64,000 nt of DNA, from the NCBI RefSeq assembly GCF_002368395.1, contig NZ_AP018254.1, forward strand, positions 5,890,001-5,954,000. Reading direction: 5' to 3'. The stretch's first letter is position 1. Each line of letters opens with the position of its first letter. Origin of the DNA: Calothrix sp. NIES-3974. Its GTDB lineage: Bacteria; Cyanobacteriota; Cyanobacteriia; Cyanobacteriales; Nostocaceae. Below the pieces are notes generated by a model. It did not search any database and was not told the DNA's origin. It worked only from the letters and a program-made list of their open reading frames with translations. Positions 8,737 through 19,170 of this stretch are shown piece by piece. The position numbers and the translations under genes were made by a program.

Positions 8737-10119
8737 ATGGCTTTGGTAATAGCAGGGGAACGTAGTGGAGTGGGTAAAACCACGGTTACGTTAATGTTGT
8801 TGGCTGGGTTACGTCGTCGGGGATGGAAAGTACAGTCCTACAAGGTCGGTCCTGATTATATCGATCCGATGTTTCATAGTTATGTGACGGGGCGTGCTTG
8901 TCGCAATTTAGACCCAATACTCACTGATGAAGTCTACGTACAAAGCTGTTTTCGTCAACATCTAGCGGATGTGGATTGTGCTGTTGTCGAAGGAGTGATG
9001 GGTTTATTTGATGGGGTGATTGGTTCCGGGGGTAAGGGGATTCCTTGGGGAAGTACAGCTCATGTGGCAAAGTTAATTAATACACCTGTTGCTCTGGTGT
9101 TGGATTGTAGTCGGATGTCTGGTTCGGTAGCTGCTGTTGCTCATGGTTTTGCGACTTTACACCCCAACTTGAATATAGCAGGGTTAATTCTGAATTCCGT
9201 TGCCAGCGATCGCCATTTGGCAATTATTGAGGATGCTTTATCTGGTTTTGGTTTACCGATTTTAGGTGTTTTGCGTCGGGAGACGGATATTCGGATTCCT
9301 AACCGTCATTTAGGACTAGTTCCGACGGAAGAGTTGGGAGAAATTGATCATGTGATGGGACGGTTGGCTGATTTGGCTGATACATGTTTTGATTGGGAAA
9401 AACTATTACCTTTATTAGCAGTTAAATCTTCAGAGATAAAGACAGAAATCCAGAGCAAGATAGTGTCCTCTACTCAAAAAGTGAGAATATTAATTGCCCG
9501 CGATCGCGCTTTTAATTTTTATTATCAGGATAATCTTGATCTGTTGGCAGAAGCGGGTGCAGAATTGGTATTTTGGAGTCCATTAACGGCAACAGAATTA
9601 CCAGAAAATATCCAGGGAATGTACTTGGGGGGCGGTTTTCCAGAAGTGTTTGCAGAAAAGTTAAGTGCTAATCAAAAAGCTATATTGGCTGTCAAACAAG
9701 CAATTTTTACAGGGATGCCCACAATTGCAGAATGTGGAGGTTTAATGTATTTATGTGAACAGATTATTGATTTTGCCGGTAATCAATGGCCAATGGTTGG
9801 TGTTTTACCAACTACAGCAATTATGGGTCAAAAATTAAAGTTGGGATATCGACGGGCTATCTGTTTGGAAAATAGTCTATACGGTCAACCTGGTGACGTT
9901 ATTTACGGACACGAGTTCCATCGTTCTGATTTAAAAAATCTCAGTTCCACACCTTTATTTCAAACCTATCGGGTTGATACAGAGGAATTTGTGGCTCAGG
10001 AAGGTTGGCATACACCAGCTAATCTCCACGCATCCTATATTCACACACATTGGGGAAATAATCCCTCTTTTGTCCACCGTTTTTTAGATTTGGCGCAAAA
10101 ATTTGGTGTTGCGGAATAA
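8737..10119 (+). CDS. cbiA: Cobyrinate a,c-diamide synthase
   Basis: The 460-residue protein has an N-terminal ATPase domain with P-loop GERSGVGKTT (residues 7-16), a VEGVMGLFDG motif and KVGPDYIDP. The C-terminal class I glutamine amidotransferase (GATase_3) domain has YLGGGFPEVFAE and nucleophile Cys333 in TIAECGGLMYL; the final part has HASYIHTHWG. It amidates the a and c side chains of cobyrinic acid using glutamine and ATP, the first amidation in the late corrin pathway. No cobalamin riboswitch is visible upstream. Two hairpins (10132, 10227) separate it from the convergent sigma factor gene. CobB is the aerobic-pathway name for the same family. Confidence 0.95.
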   Translation: MALVIAGERSGVGKTTVTLMLLAGLRRRGWKVQSYKVGPDYIDPMFHSYVTGRACRNLDPILTDEVYVQSCFRQHLADVDCAVVEGVMGLFDGVIGSGGKGIPWGSTAHVAKLINTPVALVLDCSRMSGSVAAVAHGFATLHPNLNIAGLILNSVASDRHLAIIEDALSGFGLPILGVLRRETDIRIPNRHLGLVPTEELGEIDHVMGRLADLADTCFDWEKLLPLLAVKSSEIKTEIQSKIVSSTQKVRILIARDRAFNFYYQDNLDLLAEAGAELVFWSPLTATELPENIQGMYLGGGFPEVFAEKLSANQKAILAVKQAIFTGMPTIAECGGLMYLCEQIIDFAGNQWPMVGVLPTTAIMGQKLKLGYRRAICLENSLYGQPGDVIYGHEFHRSDLKNLSSTPLFQTYRVDTEEFVAQEGWHTPANLHASYIHTHWGNNPSFVHRFLDLAQKFGVAE

Positions 10120-10131
10120 TTTATCGAAACG

Positions 10132-10158
10132 TAGAGACGTAGCAACGCTACGTCTCTA
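10132..10158. repeat. GAGACGTAGC palindrome downstream of cbiA
   Basis: TAGAGACGTAGC-AAC-GCTACGTCTCTA has perfect 12-bp arms. Its right flank (ACAACGT, ATTTTCAATTCATATT) is shared with the copy at 41833. Confidence 0.85.
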
Positions 10159-10226
10159 AATGACACAACGTAACATTTTCAATTCATATTGGCATTCCAT
10201 AATACCCAAAATTGAAATAAAAAAGA

Positions 10227-10256
10227 AGAGACGTAATTCTTCGATTTTACGTCTCT
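10227..10256. repeat. GAGACGTAA hairpin downstream of the sigma factor gene
   Basis: AGAGACGTAA and TTACGTCTCT flank a 10-base loop. It lies about 50 bp after the sigma gene stop on the minus strand and could be its transcript end. Confidence 0.75.
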
Positions 10257-10307
10257 GTTAATCAGGGTGTAGGTCAAAATTAAGCCAAAATTAAATCTAT
10301 CACTTAA

Positions 10308-11264
10308 TTAACTGGCTAAATACTCATTCATCCCATTTTGGGCTTTACGTAGCTTATTTAAAGCCTCCCGTTCTATTTGTCGAACCCGTTCCCGACTAAT
10401 ATTCAATACTTCACCAATTCTGGCTAATGTCATCGCATTCCCATCTGCTAAACCAAATCGCAAGGAAATAACTTCTCTCTGTTGCGGTGTTAAGTCCGCC
10501 ATCATGGTTTGTAAATCTTCAGAAAGGGCTGATTGGGTGACAAATTCCTCCGGACAAATATTCTCATCTTCCAACATTTCCCCTAATTCCGTATCCTGGT
10601 TATCACCCATCCGTAAATCCAGAGAAAGCGGTAAACGAGATTTTTCTAAGTATTCTCGCACTTGAGCAGGTGTTAATTTGAGTTCCTCTGCTAATTCACT
10701 GATACTAGGCGCATGTCCGAGTCTTTGAGATAATTGTCGCTGGGCTTTCTTGATTTTATTCAGCTTTTCGGTAATATGGATAGGTAGGCGAATTGTTCGA
10801 CCTTTTTCAGCGATCGCCCGTGTAATTGCCTGCCGTATCCACCAGTAAGCATAGGTGGAAAATCGGTACCCTTTGGATGGGTCGAATTTCTCTACCCCCC
10901 TCTGCATCCCGATACTTCCTTCCTGAATTAAATCCAATAAGTCCATATTCCGCTTAATGTACTTCTTGGCGACCGAAACCACTAACCGTAAATTGGCTTC
11001 CACCATTTTCCGCTTGGCGATTTCACCTTCAGCAAGGGCTAATCTCAATTCCTCCGGTTTGATGTTTGCAACTTCAGCCCACTCCTCTAAACTTGGCTGT
11101 CGTCCCCACTTTGTCGCCAACTCATCCCGAATCTCCGATAAAGCTGTTGCTCTCTGTACCTGTTTGCCATAGTGTATTTCTTCCTCGTGAGTTAGGAGCG
11201 GTACTCTGCCAATCTCACGCAGATAAGTCCGCACGAGGTCTGTGGGTGTCTGGGCGGTCTTCAT
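10308..11264 (-). CDS. Group 2 sigma-70 family RNA polymerase sigma factor (RpoD/SigA-like)
   Basis: The 318-residue protein contains region 1.2 ([16 protein letters not shown]), region 2 with core-binding [17 protein letters not shown] and [10 protein letters not shown], the -10-reading region 2.4 ([20 protein letters not shown]), region 3 ([17 protein letters not shown]) and region 4.2 helix-turn-helix ([18 protein letters not shown]). The long N-terminal region 1.1 of the primary sigma is absent, so this is one of the non-essential group 2 factors (SigB to SigE type) that redirect transcription under stress or nutrient change. I cannot tell which one. A long 697-bp upstream region carries a MITE-like element. 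Confidence 0.93.
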   Translation of the reverse strand: MKTAQTPTDLVRTYLREIGRVPLLTHEEEIHYGKQVQRATALSEIRDELATKWGRQPSLEEWAEVANIKPEELRLALAEGEIAKRKMVEANLRLVVSVAKKYIKRNMDLLDLIQEGSIGMQRGVEKFDPSKGYRFSTYAYWWIRQAITRAIAEKGRTIRLPIHITEKLNKIKKAQRQLSQRLGHAPSISELAEELKLTPAQVREYLEKSRLPLSLDLRMGDNQDTELGEMLEDENICPEEFVTQSALSEDLQTMMADLTPQQREVISLRFGLADGNAMTLARIGEVLNISRERVRQIEREALNKLRKAQNGMNEYLAS

Positions 11265-11961
11265 AGCGCGAATCTAAAGTAACTATAGGGTTGATTAATT
11301 AGGGTGGGATTTCTGGTCAATAAATGTATTCGAGCCAAAAACAGGGCTACATTCCTTTGAATGTCTGCCCTATTCCCGTTCGCGATGTGGTAGCTGTCAC
11401 TCAAGAAATATATATTTTTTTATCTCTGTATTTGCCTAAAGTTACAGCTTTTCGCCTCTACTTACAAGTATCTTCAGTTAGATAAAAGGTAATCGAGTGA
11501 ACATTTTGATCTGGTTGATCCGTTGACTCAATTCTGCTTCCATTAAATATTGTAACATTTATTAGAAAATAGTCCAACAAAAATCTTTCTGGGTGAAAAT
11601 CGGACGTATACCTTATAAATTAGGGTATTTTCCCAGTCTTGAACAGAACATTTTGCCTATCCATACCATAGGCTAATCCCCATATTTTCTGAAAAAATGT
11701 CAGTGTTTGTTCGCAAAACTTAATTTATCGGTCAAGAGAATCTTATAAAACATTGGCAGTAGGGAGTAGGGCGTAGTGGTCTGTCCCATTAATTTTGATA
11801 GGTAAAGAAAGGCACATAGTAGCGCTGTAGCGCTCTCAAATAAAGCTTTTTCGAGGCTAAAGTCACGACTAAAAATTCCTTAGAACCTATGGGACAGACC
11901 ACTGCTAGGGTTCAGGGAAAAATTACACCATCACCGACGAAAAAGCCTTCTTTTCAACTGC
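11265..11961. other. 697-bp region upstream of the sigma gene
   Basis: No reading frame here looks like a gene. The promoter-proximal part is A+T-rich; the distal part holds a 129-bp element with perfect inverted ends (11775-11903). Confidence 0.6.
11775..11903 (+). mobile_element. MITE-like element, family A, perfect 15-bp terminal inverted repeats
   Basis: The element starts AGTGGTCTGTCCCAT and ends with the exact reverse complement ATGGGACAGACCACT. The inside (ATTTTGATAGGTAAAGAAAGGCACATAGTAGC) is shared with elements at 21621 and 23860. It encodes nothing. A left TA flank fits IS630/Tc1-type insertion; the right flank is TG, so a duplicated TA is not intact. No parent transposase is in the window. 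Confidence 0.75.
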
Positions 11962-14900
11962 CTACTGCTTACTGCTACAATATTCCTGAATCACCCGCAC
12001 GTCCAAATTCGTTTTTTGCAGGGCGCGGATGGCTGCGGCTGTGGCTTTGGCTCCGGCTATGGTGGTAATAATGGGGATTTTATACATTAAGGCAGTACGT
12101 CTAATTAAACGTGCGTCGGTTTGCGCTTCCTCTCCAGAGGGAGTATTAATAATTAGTTGAATTTTGCGGTTTTTAATCGCATCAAGGACGTGGGGACGAC
12201 CTTCGTGGAGCTTTAAGACTAATTCCACATCTATACCGTTTTCCTGGAGGACTTTACGGGTTCCACTGGTGGCGATCGCAGAAAATCCCAGATCGATTAA
12301 TTCCTTAACAATCGGGATAACGAGATTCTTATCGCGATCGCTCATGGAGACAAACACCGTCCCACCGAGGGGTAATTTTTCTCCCGCTCCGATTTCCGCT
12401 TTGGCAAAGGCTCGACCAAAATCACTATCTATCCCCATTACTTCCCCTGTGGAACGCATTTCTGGTCCGAGGATGGTGTCTGTACCCGGAAATTTATTAA
12501 AGGGTAGCACGGCTTCCTTGACGGCGATATGGTTGGGGATGATTTCCTTGGTAAATCCTAACTCCCCTAGGGTCTTACCAGACATAATCAGGGAAGCCAG
12601 TTTCGCCAGTTGCACCCCAGTTGCCTTTGATACAAAGGGCACTGTGCGGGATGCCCTCGGATTGGCTTCAAGGATGTAAACCTGGGGTGAGTAGGTTTGC
12701 GTCCCCACCACGGCAAACTGAATATTCATTAACCCCACTACCTGCAAAGCTTGGGCTAATTGGGTTGTCCAGGTGCGAATTTTATCCAGAATTGCTGGCG
12801 GTAAGGATATGGCTGGCAAGGAACAGGCCGAATCCCCTGAGTGAATTCCCGCCTGCTCAATGTGTTCCATAATACCACCTATCACCACCTGTCCCGTGTG
12901 ATCACAAATGGCATCCACGTCAACTTCAATGGCGTTTTCCAGGAATTTATCGATGAGGATGGGGTGGTCGGGTTCGACTTGGACGGCAAAGTTCATGTAC
13001 CGTTCCAGTTCCGCATCGGAATAGACAATTTCCATTGCTCGACCACCGAGGACGTAACTAGGACGGACAACTACGGGATAACCAATGCGTTTGGCTACCA
13101 CCAGAGCATCCTCAAAGTTACGAGCGGTACCGTTGGCAGGTTGGTCTATTTGTAATTGTTGCAGAATTTTCTCAAATCGTTCTCTATCTTCGGCTGTATC
13201 AATGGAATCGGGGGAAGTACCCCAAATTTGGGTACTGGAATTGGTAGCTTGTAAATATTTTTGCAGGGGAACAGCCAATTTTAAGGGAGTTTGACCACCG
13301 AATTGGACAATGATACCGACGGGTTTTTCCGCTTCGATGATGTGAATCACATCTTCCTTGGTGAGGGGTTCAAAATATAAGCGATCGCTGGTATCGTAGT
13401 CAGTGGAGACGGTTTCTGGGTTAGAATTGACCATGATGGTCTCGTAACCTGCATCCTTGAGGGCGTAGGCAGCGTGACAACAACAGTAATCAAATTCGAT
13501 TCCCTGACCGATGCGGTTAGGACCACCTCCCAAAATCATCACCTTGGGTTTATCGCTGGGTAAAACTTCCGTTTCACTTTCGTAGGTGGAATAATAATAG
13601 GGGGTATAGGCGGCAAATTCGGCAGCACAGGTGTCAACGGTTTTGTAAACTGGATTTACACCCAAACCTTGTCGGTAGGAACGAACCTCATCCTCAGTGG
13701 TTTTGGTGGCAAAGGCAATTTGGCGATCGCTAAATCCATAACGTTTCACAGCGAACATTTGTTCGGCAGTGATTTGTTTGAGGGGAGTGCGTTTGAGGAA
13801 TTTTTCCACATCTAGAATTTCCTGCAATTTATCTAGGAACCAGGGGTCAATCCCTGTTAACTCGTAGATTTCCTCATTGCTGATTCCCAGTAGCATCGCA
13901 TGACGCAAGGCAAACACCCGTTCCGGATTCGGTGTACGCAATTGAGCGCGGATTTGTTCCCCACTGGGTAACTTTTCCTTGATGTCGCATCCCCACCCAG
14001 CGCGTCCTGTTTCTAGGGAACGTAAGGCTTTTTGGAAGGATTCTGCAAAGGTGCGACCAATAGCCATTGCTTCCCCTACCGATTTCATCTGGGTAGTCAG
14101 AACCGGATCGGAACCGGGGAATTTTTCAAAGGCAAACCGGGGAATTTTCGTCACCACGTAATCTATGGTCGGTTCAAAACAAGCAGGGGTTTGTTTCGTA
14201 ATATCATTTTGAATCTCATTTAAACAGTAACCCACAGCCAACTTAGCGGCAATTTTGGCAATCGGGAAACCCGTCGCTTTCGATGCTAAAGCCGAACTAC
14301 GGGAAACCCGGGGATTCATCTCAATCACCACCACATCCCCATTGGTGGGGTTAACGGCAAACTGGATATTAGAACCACCAGTTTCCACCCCAATTTCCCG
14401 AATAATTTTGATGGCCATATCCCGCAAACGCTGGTATTCCTTATCCGTCAGCGTCTGTGCCGGAGCCACCGTAATCGAATCCCCCGTATGGATACCCATC
14501 GGGTCAAAATTCTCAATCGAGCAGATAATGACCACATTATCCGCCAAATCCCGCATTACTTCCAGTTCATATTCCTTCCAACCCAACAAAGACTGGTCAA
14601 TGAGGATTTGGGAAACCGGAGAAGCATCTAAACCAGCTTGGGCAAGTTCGGCAAACTCCTCCTCATTATAGGCAATACCGCCACCCGTACCCCCCATTGT
14701 AAACCCAGGACGGATAATTAATGGATAGGTACCAATTTGTTTTGCGATCGCCTTTGCTTCCTCCAATGACGAAGCAGTCCCACTCGGACACACCTTCACG
14801 CCGATTTTCGCCATCGCATCATTAAACAACTTCCGGTCTTCGGCTTTTTCAATCGCTGCAAGTTTGGCACCAATCAATTCCACACCATACCGTTCCAAAG

Positions 14901-15219
14901 CACCATTTTTCGCCAAGGCAACGGCAATATTTAAAGCCGTCTGTCCCCCCATTGTCGGTAACAAAGCATCCGGACGTTCTTTGGCAATTACCTTTTCCAC
15001 CAACTCCGGGGTTAATGGTTCGATATAGGTACGGTCAGCCATATCCGGATCCGTCATAATCGTTGCCGGATTCGAGTTGATTAACACCACCTCATACCCT
15101 TCCTCACGCAGCGCTTTACACGCTTGGGTACCAGAATAATCAAACTCACAGGCTTGTCCAATTATAATCGGTCCAGAACCAAGGAGAAGAATTTTGCTCA
15201 GATCGTTGCGGCGGGGCAT
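11962..15219 (-). CDS. carB: Carbamoyl-phosphate synthase large subunit
   Basis: The 1085-residue protein has the full duplicated layout: pre-ATP-grasp [20 protein letters not shown] (about 10-29), first ATP-grasp domain (about 130-335), oligomerisation domain, second half opening [20 protein letters not shown], second ATP-grasp domain (about 690-870) and a C-terminal MGS-like allosteric domain (about 945-1085). It makes carbamoyl phosphate from bicarbonate, ammonia delivered by CarA, and two ATP, feeding arginine and pyrimidine synthesis. carA is not adjacent. Length is normal. Several antisense frames inside it are shadows. Confidence 0.98.
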   Translation of the reverse strand: MPRRNDLSKILLLGSGPIIIGQACEFDYSGTQACKALREEGYEVVLINSNPATIMTDPDMADRTYIEPLTPELVEKVIAKERPDALLPTMGGQTALNIAVALAKNGALERYGVELIGAKLAAIEKAEDRKLFNDAMAKIGVKVCPSGTASSLEEAKAIAKQIGTYPLIIRPGFTMGGTGGGIAYNEEEFAELAQAGLDASPVSQILIDQSLLGWKEYELEVMRDLADNVVIICSIENFDPMGIHTGDSITVAPAQTLTDKEYQRLRDMAIKIIREIGVETGGSNIQFAVNPTNGDVVVIEMNPRVSRSSALASKATGFPIAKIAAKLAVGYCLNEIQNDITKQTPACFEPTIDYVVTKIPRFAFEKFPGSDPVLTTQMKSVGEAMAIGRTFAESFQKALRSLETGRAGWGCDIKEKLPSGEQIRAQLRTPNPERVFALRHAMLLGISNEEIYELTGIDPWFLDKLQEILDVEKFLKRTPLKQITAEQMFAVKRYGFSDRQIAFATKTTEDEVRSYRQGLGVNPVYKTVDTCAAEFAAYTPYYYSTYESETEVLPSDKPKVMILGGGPNRIGQGIEFDYCCCHAAYALKDAGYETIMVNSNPETVSTDYDTSDRLYFEPLTKEDVIHIIEAEKPVGIIVQFGGQTPLKLAVPLQKYLQATNSSTQIWGTSPDSIDTAEDRERFEKILQQLQIDQPANGTARNFEDALVVAKRIGYPVVVRPSYVLGGRAMEIVYSDAELERYMNFAVQVEPDHPILIDKFLENAIEVDVDAICDHTGQVVIGGIMEHIEQAGIHSGDSACSLPAISLPPAILDKIRTWTTQLAQALQVVGLMNIQFAVVGTQTYSPQVYILEANPRASRTVPFVSKATGVQLAKLASLIMSGKTLGELGFTKEIIPNHIAVKEAVLPFNKFPGTDTILGPEMRSTGEVMGIDSDFGRAFAKAEIGAGEKLPLGGTVFVSMSDRDKNLVIPIVKELIDLGFSAIATSGTRKVLQENGIDVELVLKLHEGRPHVLDAIKNRKIQLIINTPSGEEAQTDARLIRRTALMYKIPIITTIAGAKATAAAIRALQKTNLDVRVIQEYCSSKQ

Positions 15220-15428
15220 ATAGTTAGTCTATTGGAGTACGAGAATACAAACCTGACTATTTTAAAGGTGTTTCGTACCGATCAACTCAAATCCTTATCA
15301 ATTTTTCTTAACTTGACCGCAAAATAATTATACTCCCAACTAAGTCAGGAAACTATTACATCAAAGCCTTTCCTGTCAACAAGGAAAAGGTGAAGGGAAG
15401 CAAAAATTTTTATATCCATTTTATCTTT

Positions 15429-17135
15429 ATGGCTCGCATCAATCTACTGGACACGCGTACTACCAGTTTTGGGGAATTAATTGGTAACGGCAAAATTTAC
15501 CGAGTACCGACTTTTCAGCGTGATTATTCCTGGAACGAGGAGAATTGGGAAGACCTATGGCAAGATATTTTCACACTTCATCACAACCCTGGTGCTAGTC
15601 ATTACATGGGAGCAATTGTTCTGCAAAGCTCTAGTGGTTCCGAGCAGGAATTTACAATTATTGATGGTCAACAAAAGTTAGCAACTCTGAGTGTGATTGC
15701 GATCGCTGTAATTGAGCAGATTCAAAAATTAGTCGATCAAGATGAGGAAAAGGAAGCTAATCGGGAACGACAAGAAATTTTAAAACGTACTTTTTTGGGT
15801 GATAAAAATCCTCGGTCTCTGCGTTATTCTAGTAAAATTCGCCTTAACGAAAATAATAATGATTTCTATCAAAGTAATTTGATTAATCTGAGAAGACCAA
15901 TAAATATTCGCTCTCTGTCCAAATCTAATCAGCTGCTTTGGCAGGCTTTGGAGTTTTTTATCAATCATCTGGGAGAACTTACAGATGTAGTTGTTAGTGG
16001 GGAAAAATTAGCTGGTTTTTTAACTGATACTATTGCCCAAAGACTCCTTTTTATTCAAATCAATGTTGAAGATGAACTCAATGCCTATACGGTTTTTGAG
16101 ACATTAAATACTAGAGGGATAGAACTGAGTTCAACGGATTTATTGAAAAACTATTTGTTTTCCTTATTTCAAGGACCGGATGATTTACAAGAAGCGATTC
16201 GGCAATGGAGAAGAATTATTAATACAGTTGAGATGGAAAGGTTTCCGGAATTCCTCCGATATTATCTCAGCTTGAAATACACTAGAGTGAGAAAAGAAAG
16301 ATTATTTAAGACTGTGCGTGAAACAGTCAAAGATACTTCCCAGGCTTTTGAATTACTTGATCATCTGGAGGACTACAGTAGTATTTTTGTTGCCCTCGGT
16401 AATTCCCACGATGAATTTTGGCGTGATTCCCCAGAAAACCGACCCTATATCCGTGAACTTGAGCTATTTCAAGTTAAGCAAGCATACCCAATTCTCTTTG
16501 CTGCCTATGGACGATTTACCCCGGAAGACTTTACTCGTTTACTCAAACTTTTGTGTGTAATTTCTTTTAGGTATGTCGTTGTGAGTAAGCTCAATCCGAA
16601 TGATTTAGAAACTTTGTATAATCGGGTGGCGATCGCAATTACAAACGGCGAAGTGAACAATCCTCAACAAGCATTTGTCTATCTTCGTCCAGTATATGTG
16701 ACCAATGAGAAATTTCTCCAAGATTTTTCTTTACTCGCAATTCCTACTAGAGGACAGAAGAAAAAACTAGTGCGTTATATTTTGTACAAGCTAGAGATGG
16801 ATGCATCAGGTATAGATGTTAACATCGATAGCTTCTCTATTGAACATATTTTACCTGAATCACCAAGTACCCAGTGGCAGCAAAATTTTCCCAGGGATGC
16901 TCAAATAGAAGATATTGTTTACCGTATTGGTAATTTAACTCCCCTAGAGCCTTCCTTAAACCGGCAAATCGGGAATGCTTTATATCCAGTCAAACAAGAG
17001 GTTTACCAGCAGAGTGTGTATAAATTAACCCAAAATATTTTGGCGGAGGAATGGAATCTCAATACACTGGCAACTCGACAAAAATACTTGGCACAAAGGG
17101 CTGTTCACATCTGGAAGTCTGATTTTTCTTTGTGA
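15429..17135 (+). CDS. Single-chain GmrSD-type protein (DUF262-DUF1524), probable type IV restriction nuclease
   Basis: I start at ATG 15429 (MARINLLDTRTTSFGELI); an in-frame codon 39 bases upstream adds only a non-family leader. The N-terminal DUF262/GmrS-like domain shows VPTFQRDYSWNEENWEDLW and the nucleotide-site motif IIDGQQKLATL, where the family's DGQQR has Lys at 83 in place of Arg. The C-terminal DUF1524/GmrD domain has the His-Me nuclease motif IEHILPES (His473) and IGNLTPLEPSLNRQIGN. Fused GmrSD proteins cut DNA carrying modified bases, such as glucosylated hydroxymethylcytosine, in an NTP-dependent way, so phage defence is likely. It stands alone, divergent from carB and next to dps. 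Confidence 0.85.
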   Translation: MARINLLDTRTTSFGELIGNGKIYRVPTFQRDYSWNEENWEDLWQDIFTLHHNPGASHYMGAIVLQSSSGSEQEFTIIDGQQKLATLSVIAIAVIEQIQKLVDQDEEKEANRERQEILKRTFLGDKNPRSLRYSSKIRLNENNNDFYQSNLINLRRPINIRSLSKSNQLLWQALEFFINHLGELTDVVVSGEKLAGFLTDTIAQRLLFIQINVEDELNAYTVFETLNTRGIELSSTDLLKNYLFSLFQGPDDLQEAIRQWRRIINTVEMERFPEFLRYYLSLKYTRVRKERLFKTVRETVKDTSQAFELLDHLEDYSSIFVALGNSHDEFWRDSPENRPYIRELELFQVKQAYPILFAAYGRFTPEDFTRLLKLLCVISFRYVVVSKLNPNDLETLYNRVAIAITNGEVNNPQQAFVYLRPVYVTNEKFLQDFSLLAIPTRGQKKKLVRYILYKLEMDASGIDVNIDSFSIEHILPESPSTQWQQNFPRDAQIEDIVYRIGNLTPLEPSLNRQIGNALYPVKQEVYQQSVYKLTQNILAEEWNLNTLATRQKYLAQRAVHIWKSDFSL

Positions 17136-17227
17136 GTAAAAAACAGGGCGATCGCCTGCCAATCGCACCTGTATAAATTCATCAAGTTCCATCAATTAAA
17201 ATCAAGAATCTTGCTGATTCAACCAAC

Positions 17228-17782
17228 TTAATTTTGAGCAGCTTGTACAAAGCCCAAGGTCAAGCTATCTTTTGCGAGGAAATGGGCTAAATGATACGCT
17301 CTTTCCTCCGCCGATAACAGCATTTTTTCATAGATAAATCTAGTACCTCTATCTCCTAAACTTTCAGCTTGAGCAGCTTGACGACGAATTAAGGCAATGA
17401 TAGCTTGCTCTGCTTGCAAATCATTTTCTACCATTTGACGGCAAGAATAAACACCATCACCTTCCTGCTCAAAGCAGCACAATTCGGCCAATTTACTAAA
17501 GGTTGCAGCAGGTACACCACCCAAACCATTTAAACGTTCACCAATTTCGTGGATATGTTCCTGTATTTGCTTATAGCTATCATTAAAAAACTCATGTAAC
17601 GCGTAAAATTCAGCACCTTCAACTACAAAATGATGTTTTTGATATTGCAATGATAAAGCTTGGAAACTTGCTAAAACAACATTAAAACCTTCACATACAG
17701 GTGTGGTGACACTCCGATCAAGTAATACGGGATTATCGTAAACTTGTCCAAAATTTTGCACCAAAGTTTGTGTATCTGCCAT
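17228..17782 (-). CDS. dps: Dps family ferritin-like protein with a His-type ferroxidase site
   Basis: The 184-residue four-helix protein has the Dps core ([20 protein letters not shown] and [11 protein letters not shown]). Aligned by spacing to E. coli Dps, it keeps His51, His63 and Glu82, but the two acidic iron ligands become Asn67 and His78. Such a His-type centre is known from the Nostoc punctiforme Dps4 group. It should form a 12-mer that oxidises and stores iron and protects against peroxide. The C-terminus is longer than in minimal Dps and has Cys residues ([17 protein letters not shown]). The start is set by the domain and normal length. Confidence 0.93.
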   Translation of the reverse strand: MADTQTLVQNFGQVYDNPVLLDRSVTTPVCEGFNVVLASFQALSLQYQKHHFVVEGAEFYALHEFFNDSYKQIQEHIHEIGERLNGLGGVPAATFSKLAELCCFEQEGDGVYSCRQMVENDLQAEQAIIALIRRQAAQAESLGDRGTRFIYEKMLLSAEERAYHLAHFLAKDSLTLGFVQAAQN

Positions 17783-18334
17783 ATCGTCCTTACCTTAAAA
17801 AACAAAAACTAGTAGTTTGATGTTCACAATACTAGCAATTTTAGAAAGTAATGCAATCCGCCGCAATAGCCAAGAGTTTTATTTTTTTAATCCCCATATC
17901 ATGCTTTTTTTTACAGTATTGCGAATATTTATTACCTTAGTAATAAATACTTTTTGCGCTAACTTTGCAGCTAAAAACCAGATAAATCAATCAAATTTAC
18001 GATAACAAACCCATCAAGCACTCAAAAAATATGACAAATCATCTGTAGATAAAATCACTCCTGATAAAGCTTTGCACCAGCTACCCCCAACATGACCCTG
18101 GGGATAACTTAACAATGTCTTATGATTCCGGTGATGCAATTTGAAATGGATTTCAACAAAAAGGTGGCTATTGGTGAGTATAAATACTTGATGCTCCCTG
18201 TACAGACACGACATGTTGCGTCTGTACTCTCGAAGGAAAAATCTGCTTTATCACCCCACGTCCAGAGTTAGGACACTAGTCAAAAAAGTGATAATTAATA
18301 CTTGACTAACAACCTCTTACAAGGCTTTGAAGCT
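17783..18334. other. 552-bp region upstream of dps, no gene seen
   Basis: Short open frames exist on both strands (about 60 codons each), but their composition does not look like protein. The region should hold the dps promoter. No Fur or PerR box could be assigned by eye. Confidence 0.55.
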
Positions 18335-19132
18335 CTATAAAAGGTTAGGTATTTGACCAATAATTATGTATTTCGACTTGTAACTGACTGGCATGGAATT
18401 ATTTATTACTACTATGGGTAAGGTTTTTTCAAACCAATTAGTTGGTAAATTTTGCTCTTTCCCGGCATTATTAATTATCGTGATTATTTTTTTCATGTCG
18501 GCAACTTGATGACGATAACAGCCATTAGAGCCATTTCCGGCCATTAAGTTACCAACTCGTCCGTGAAATCCAAAATTGATGGGATTACCGTTTTTATCTT
18601 TCTGGTTTGGAGGGGAATAAAAATTTCCATAGGCAGGTCTAAAACTAGCACTATTGTCACGATGAATATAGTCTAGTGTGTATATTCCTGGGGGTGGATG
18701 CCATTCGTAATATTTTGCTCCCACAGCTTGAAATTGTTCTCGATAAATCTGGCCATTTTTGCGTTGATAAATAAGTGTAGTTGTCACTTTTTGTGAGGTT
18801 TCACCAGTCTCAAAGATGATGATGATAGGAGATGTAATTTTTGTTTCTGGATTATAACCAAAGGTCTTTAAGCAAGCTGCGAGAGTTTGTTTATCTCCGG
18901 TTTGTGGTTTGCGGTTGAGTAATCCATTTAGGCAATTATTTGCTGTTATTTCTAGGGTTGGGTCGTGGTAGATGTTCTGATGAGAATTGAAGTAATTGTA
19001 ATTGTAAGTATATATTTGTGCTGCATCCGATTTTTGCAATTGGAGAATGGGATAGGTTGAGATGAAAGTGGCAAAGATTAACCCTGCTGAAAATACTATT
19101 CGATGCAAATTATCTAGCAAACTGATGGCCAT
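18335..19132 (-). CDS. Exported YkuD-like (L,D-transpeptidase-type) protein
   Basis: The frame extends to 19162, but GGAG seven bases before ATG 19132 favours that start (MAISLLDNLHRIVF). A hydrophobic segment (about 12-32) looks like a signal sequence or N-terminal anchor. Near the C-terminus, GFHGRVGNLMAGNGSNGCYR contains His190 and Cys205 with spacing close to the HG...SHGC(I/V)R catalytic motif of YkuD L,D-transpeptidases; here it reads SNGCYR. The domain sits at the C-terminal side as usual. It may crosslink or modify peptidoglycan in the periplasm. The SHG to SNG change is unusual, so activity is uncertain. It follows another exported-protein gene closely. Confidence 0.65.
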   Translation of the reverse strand: MAISLLDNLHRIVFSAGLIFATFISTYPILQLQKSDAAQIYTYNYNYFNSHQNIYHDPTLEITANNCLNGLLNRKPQTGDKQTLAACLKTFGYNPETKITSPIIIIFETGETSQKVTTTLIYQRKNGQIYREQFQAVGAKYYEWHPPPGIYTLDYIHRDNSASFRPAYGNFYSPPNQKDKNGNPINFGFHGRVGNLMAGNGSNGCYRHQVADMKKIITIINNAGKEQNLPTNWFEKTLPIVVINNSMPVSYKSKYIIIGQIPNLL

Positions 19133-19170
19133 CTTCATGCTCCGGTAAATGCTGAATATCAAGCCAAAAA

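Noticed and set aside
12164-14671. Several open frames antisense to carB (up to 171 codons)
   Set aside because: They are shadows of the strongly coded carB frame; their translations are Ser/Arg/Pro-rich with no domain and no ribosome site.
17817-18214. Two ~60-codon frames upstream of dps
   Set aside because: No ribosome site, odd composition, and they occupy the expected dps promoter region.
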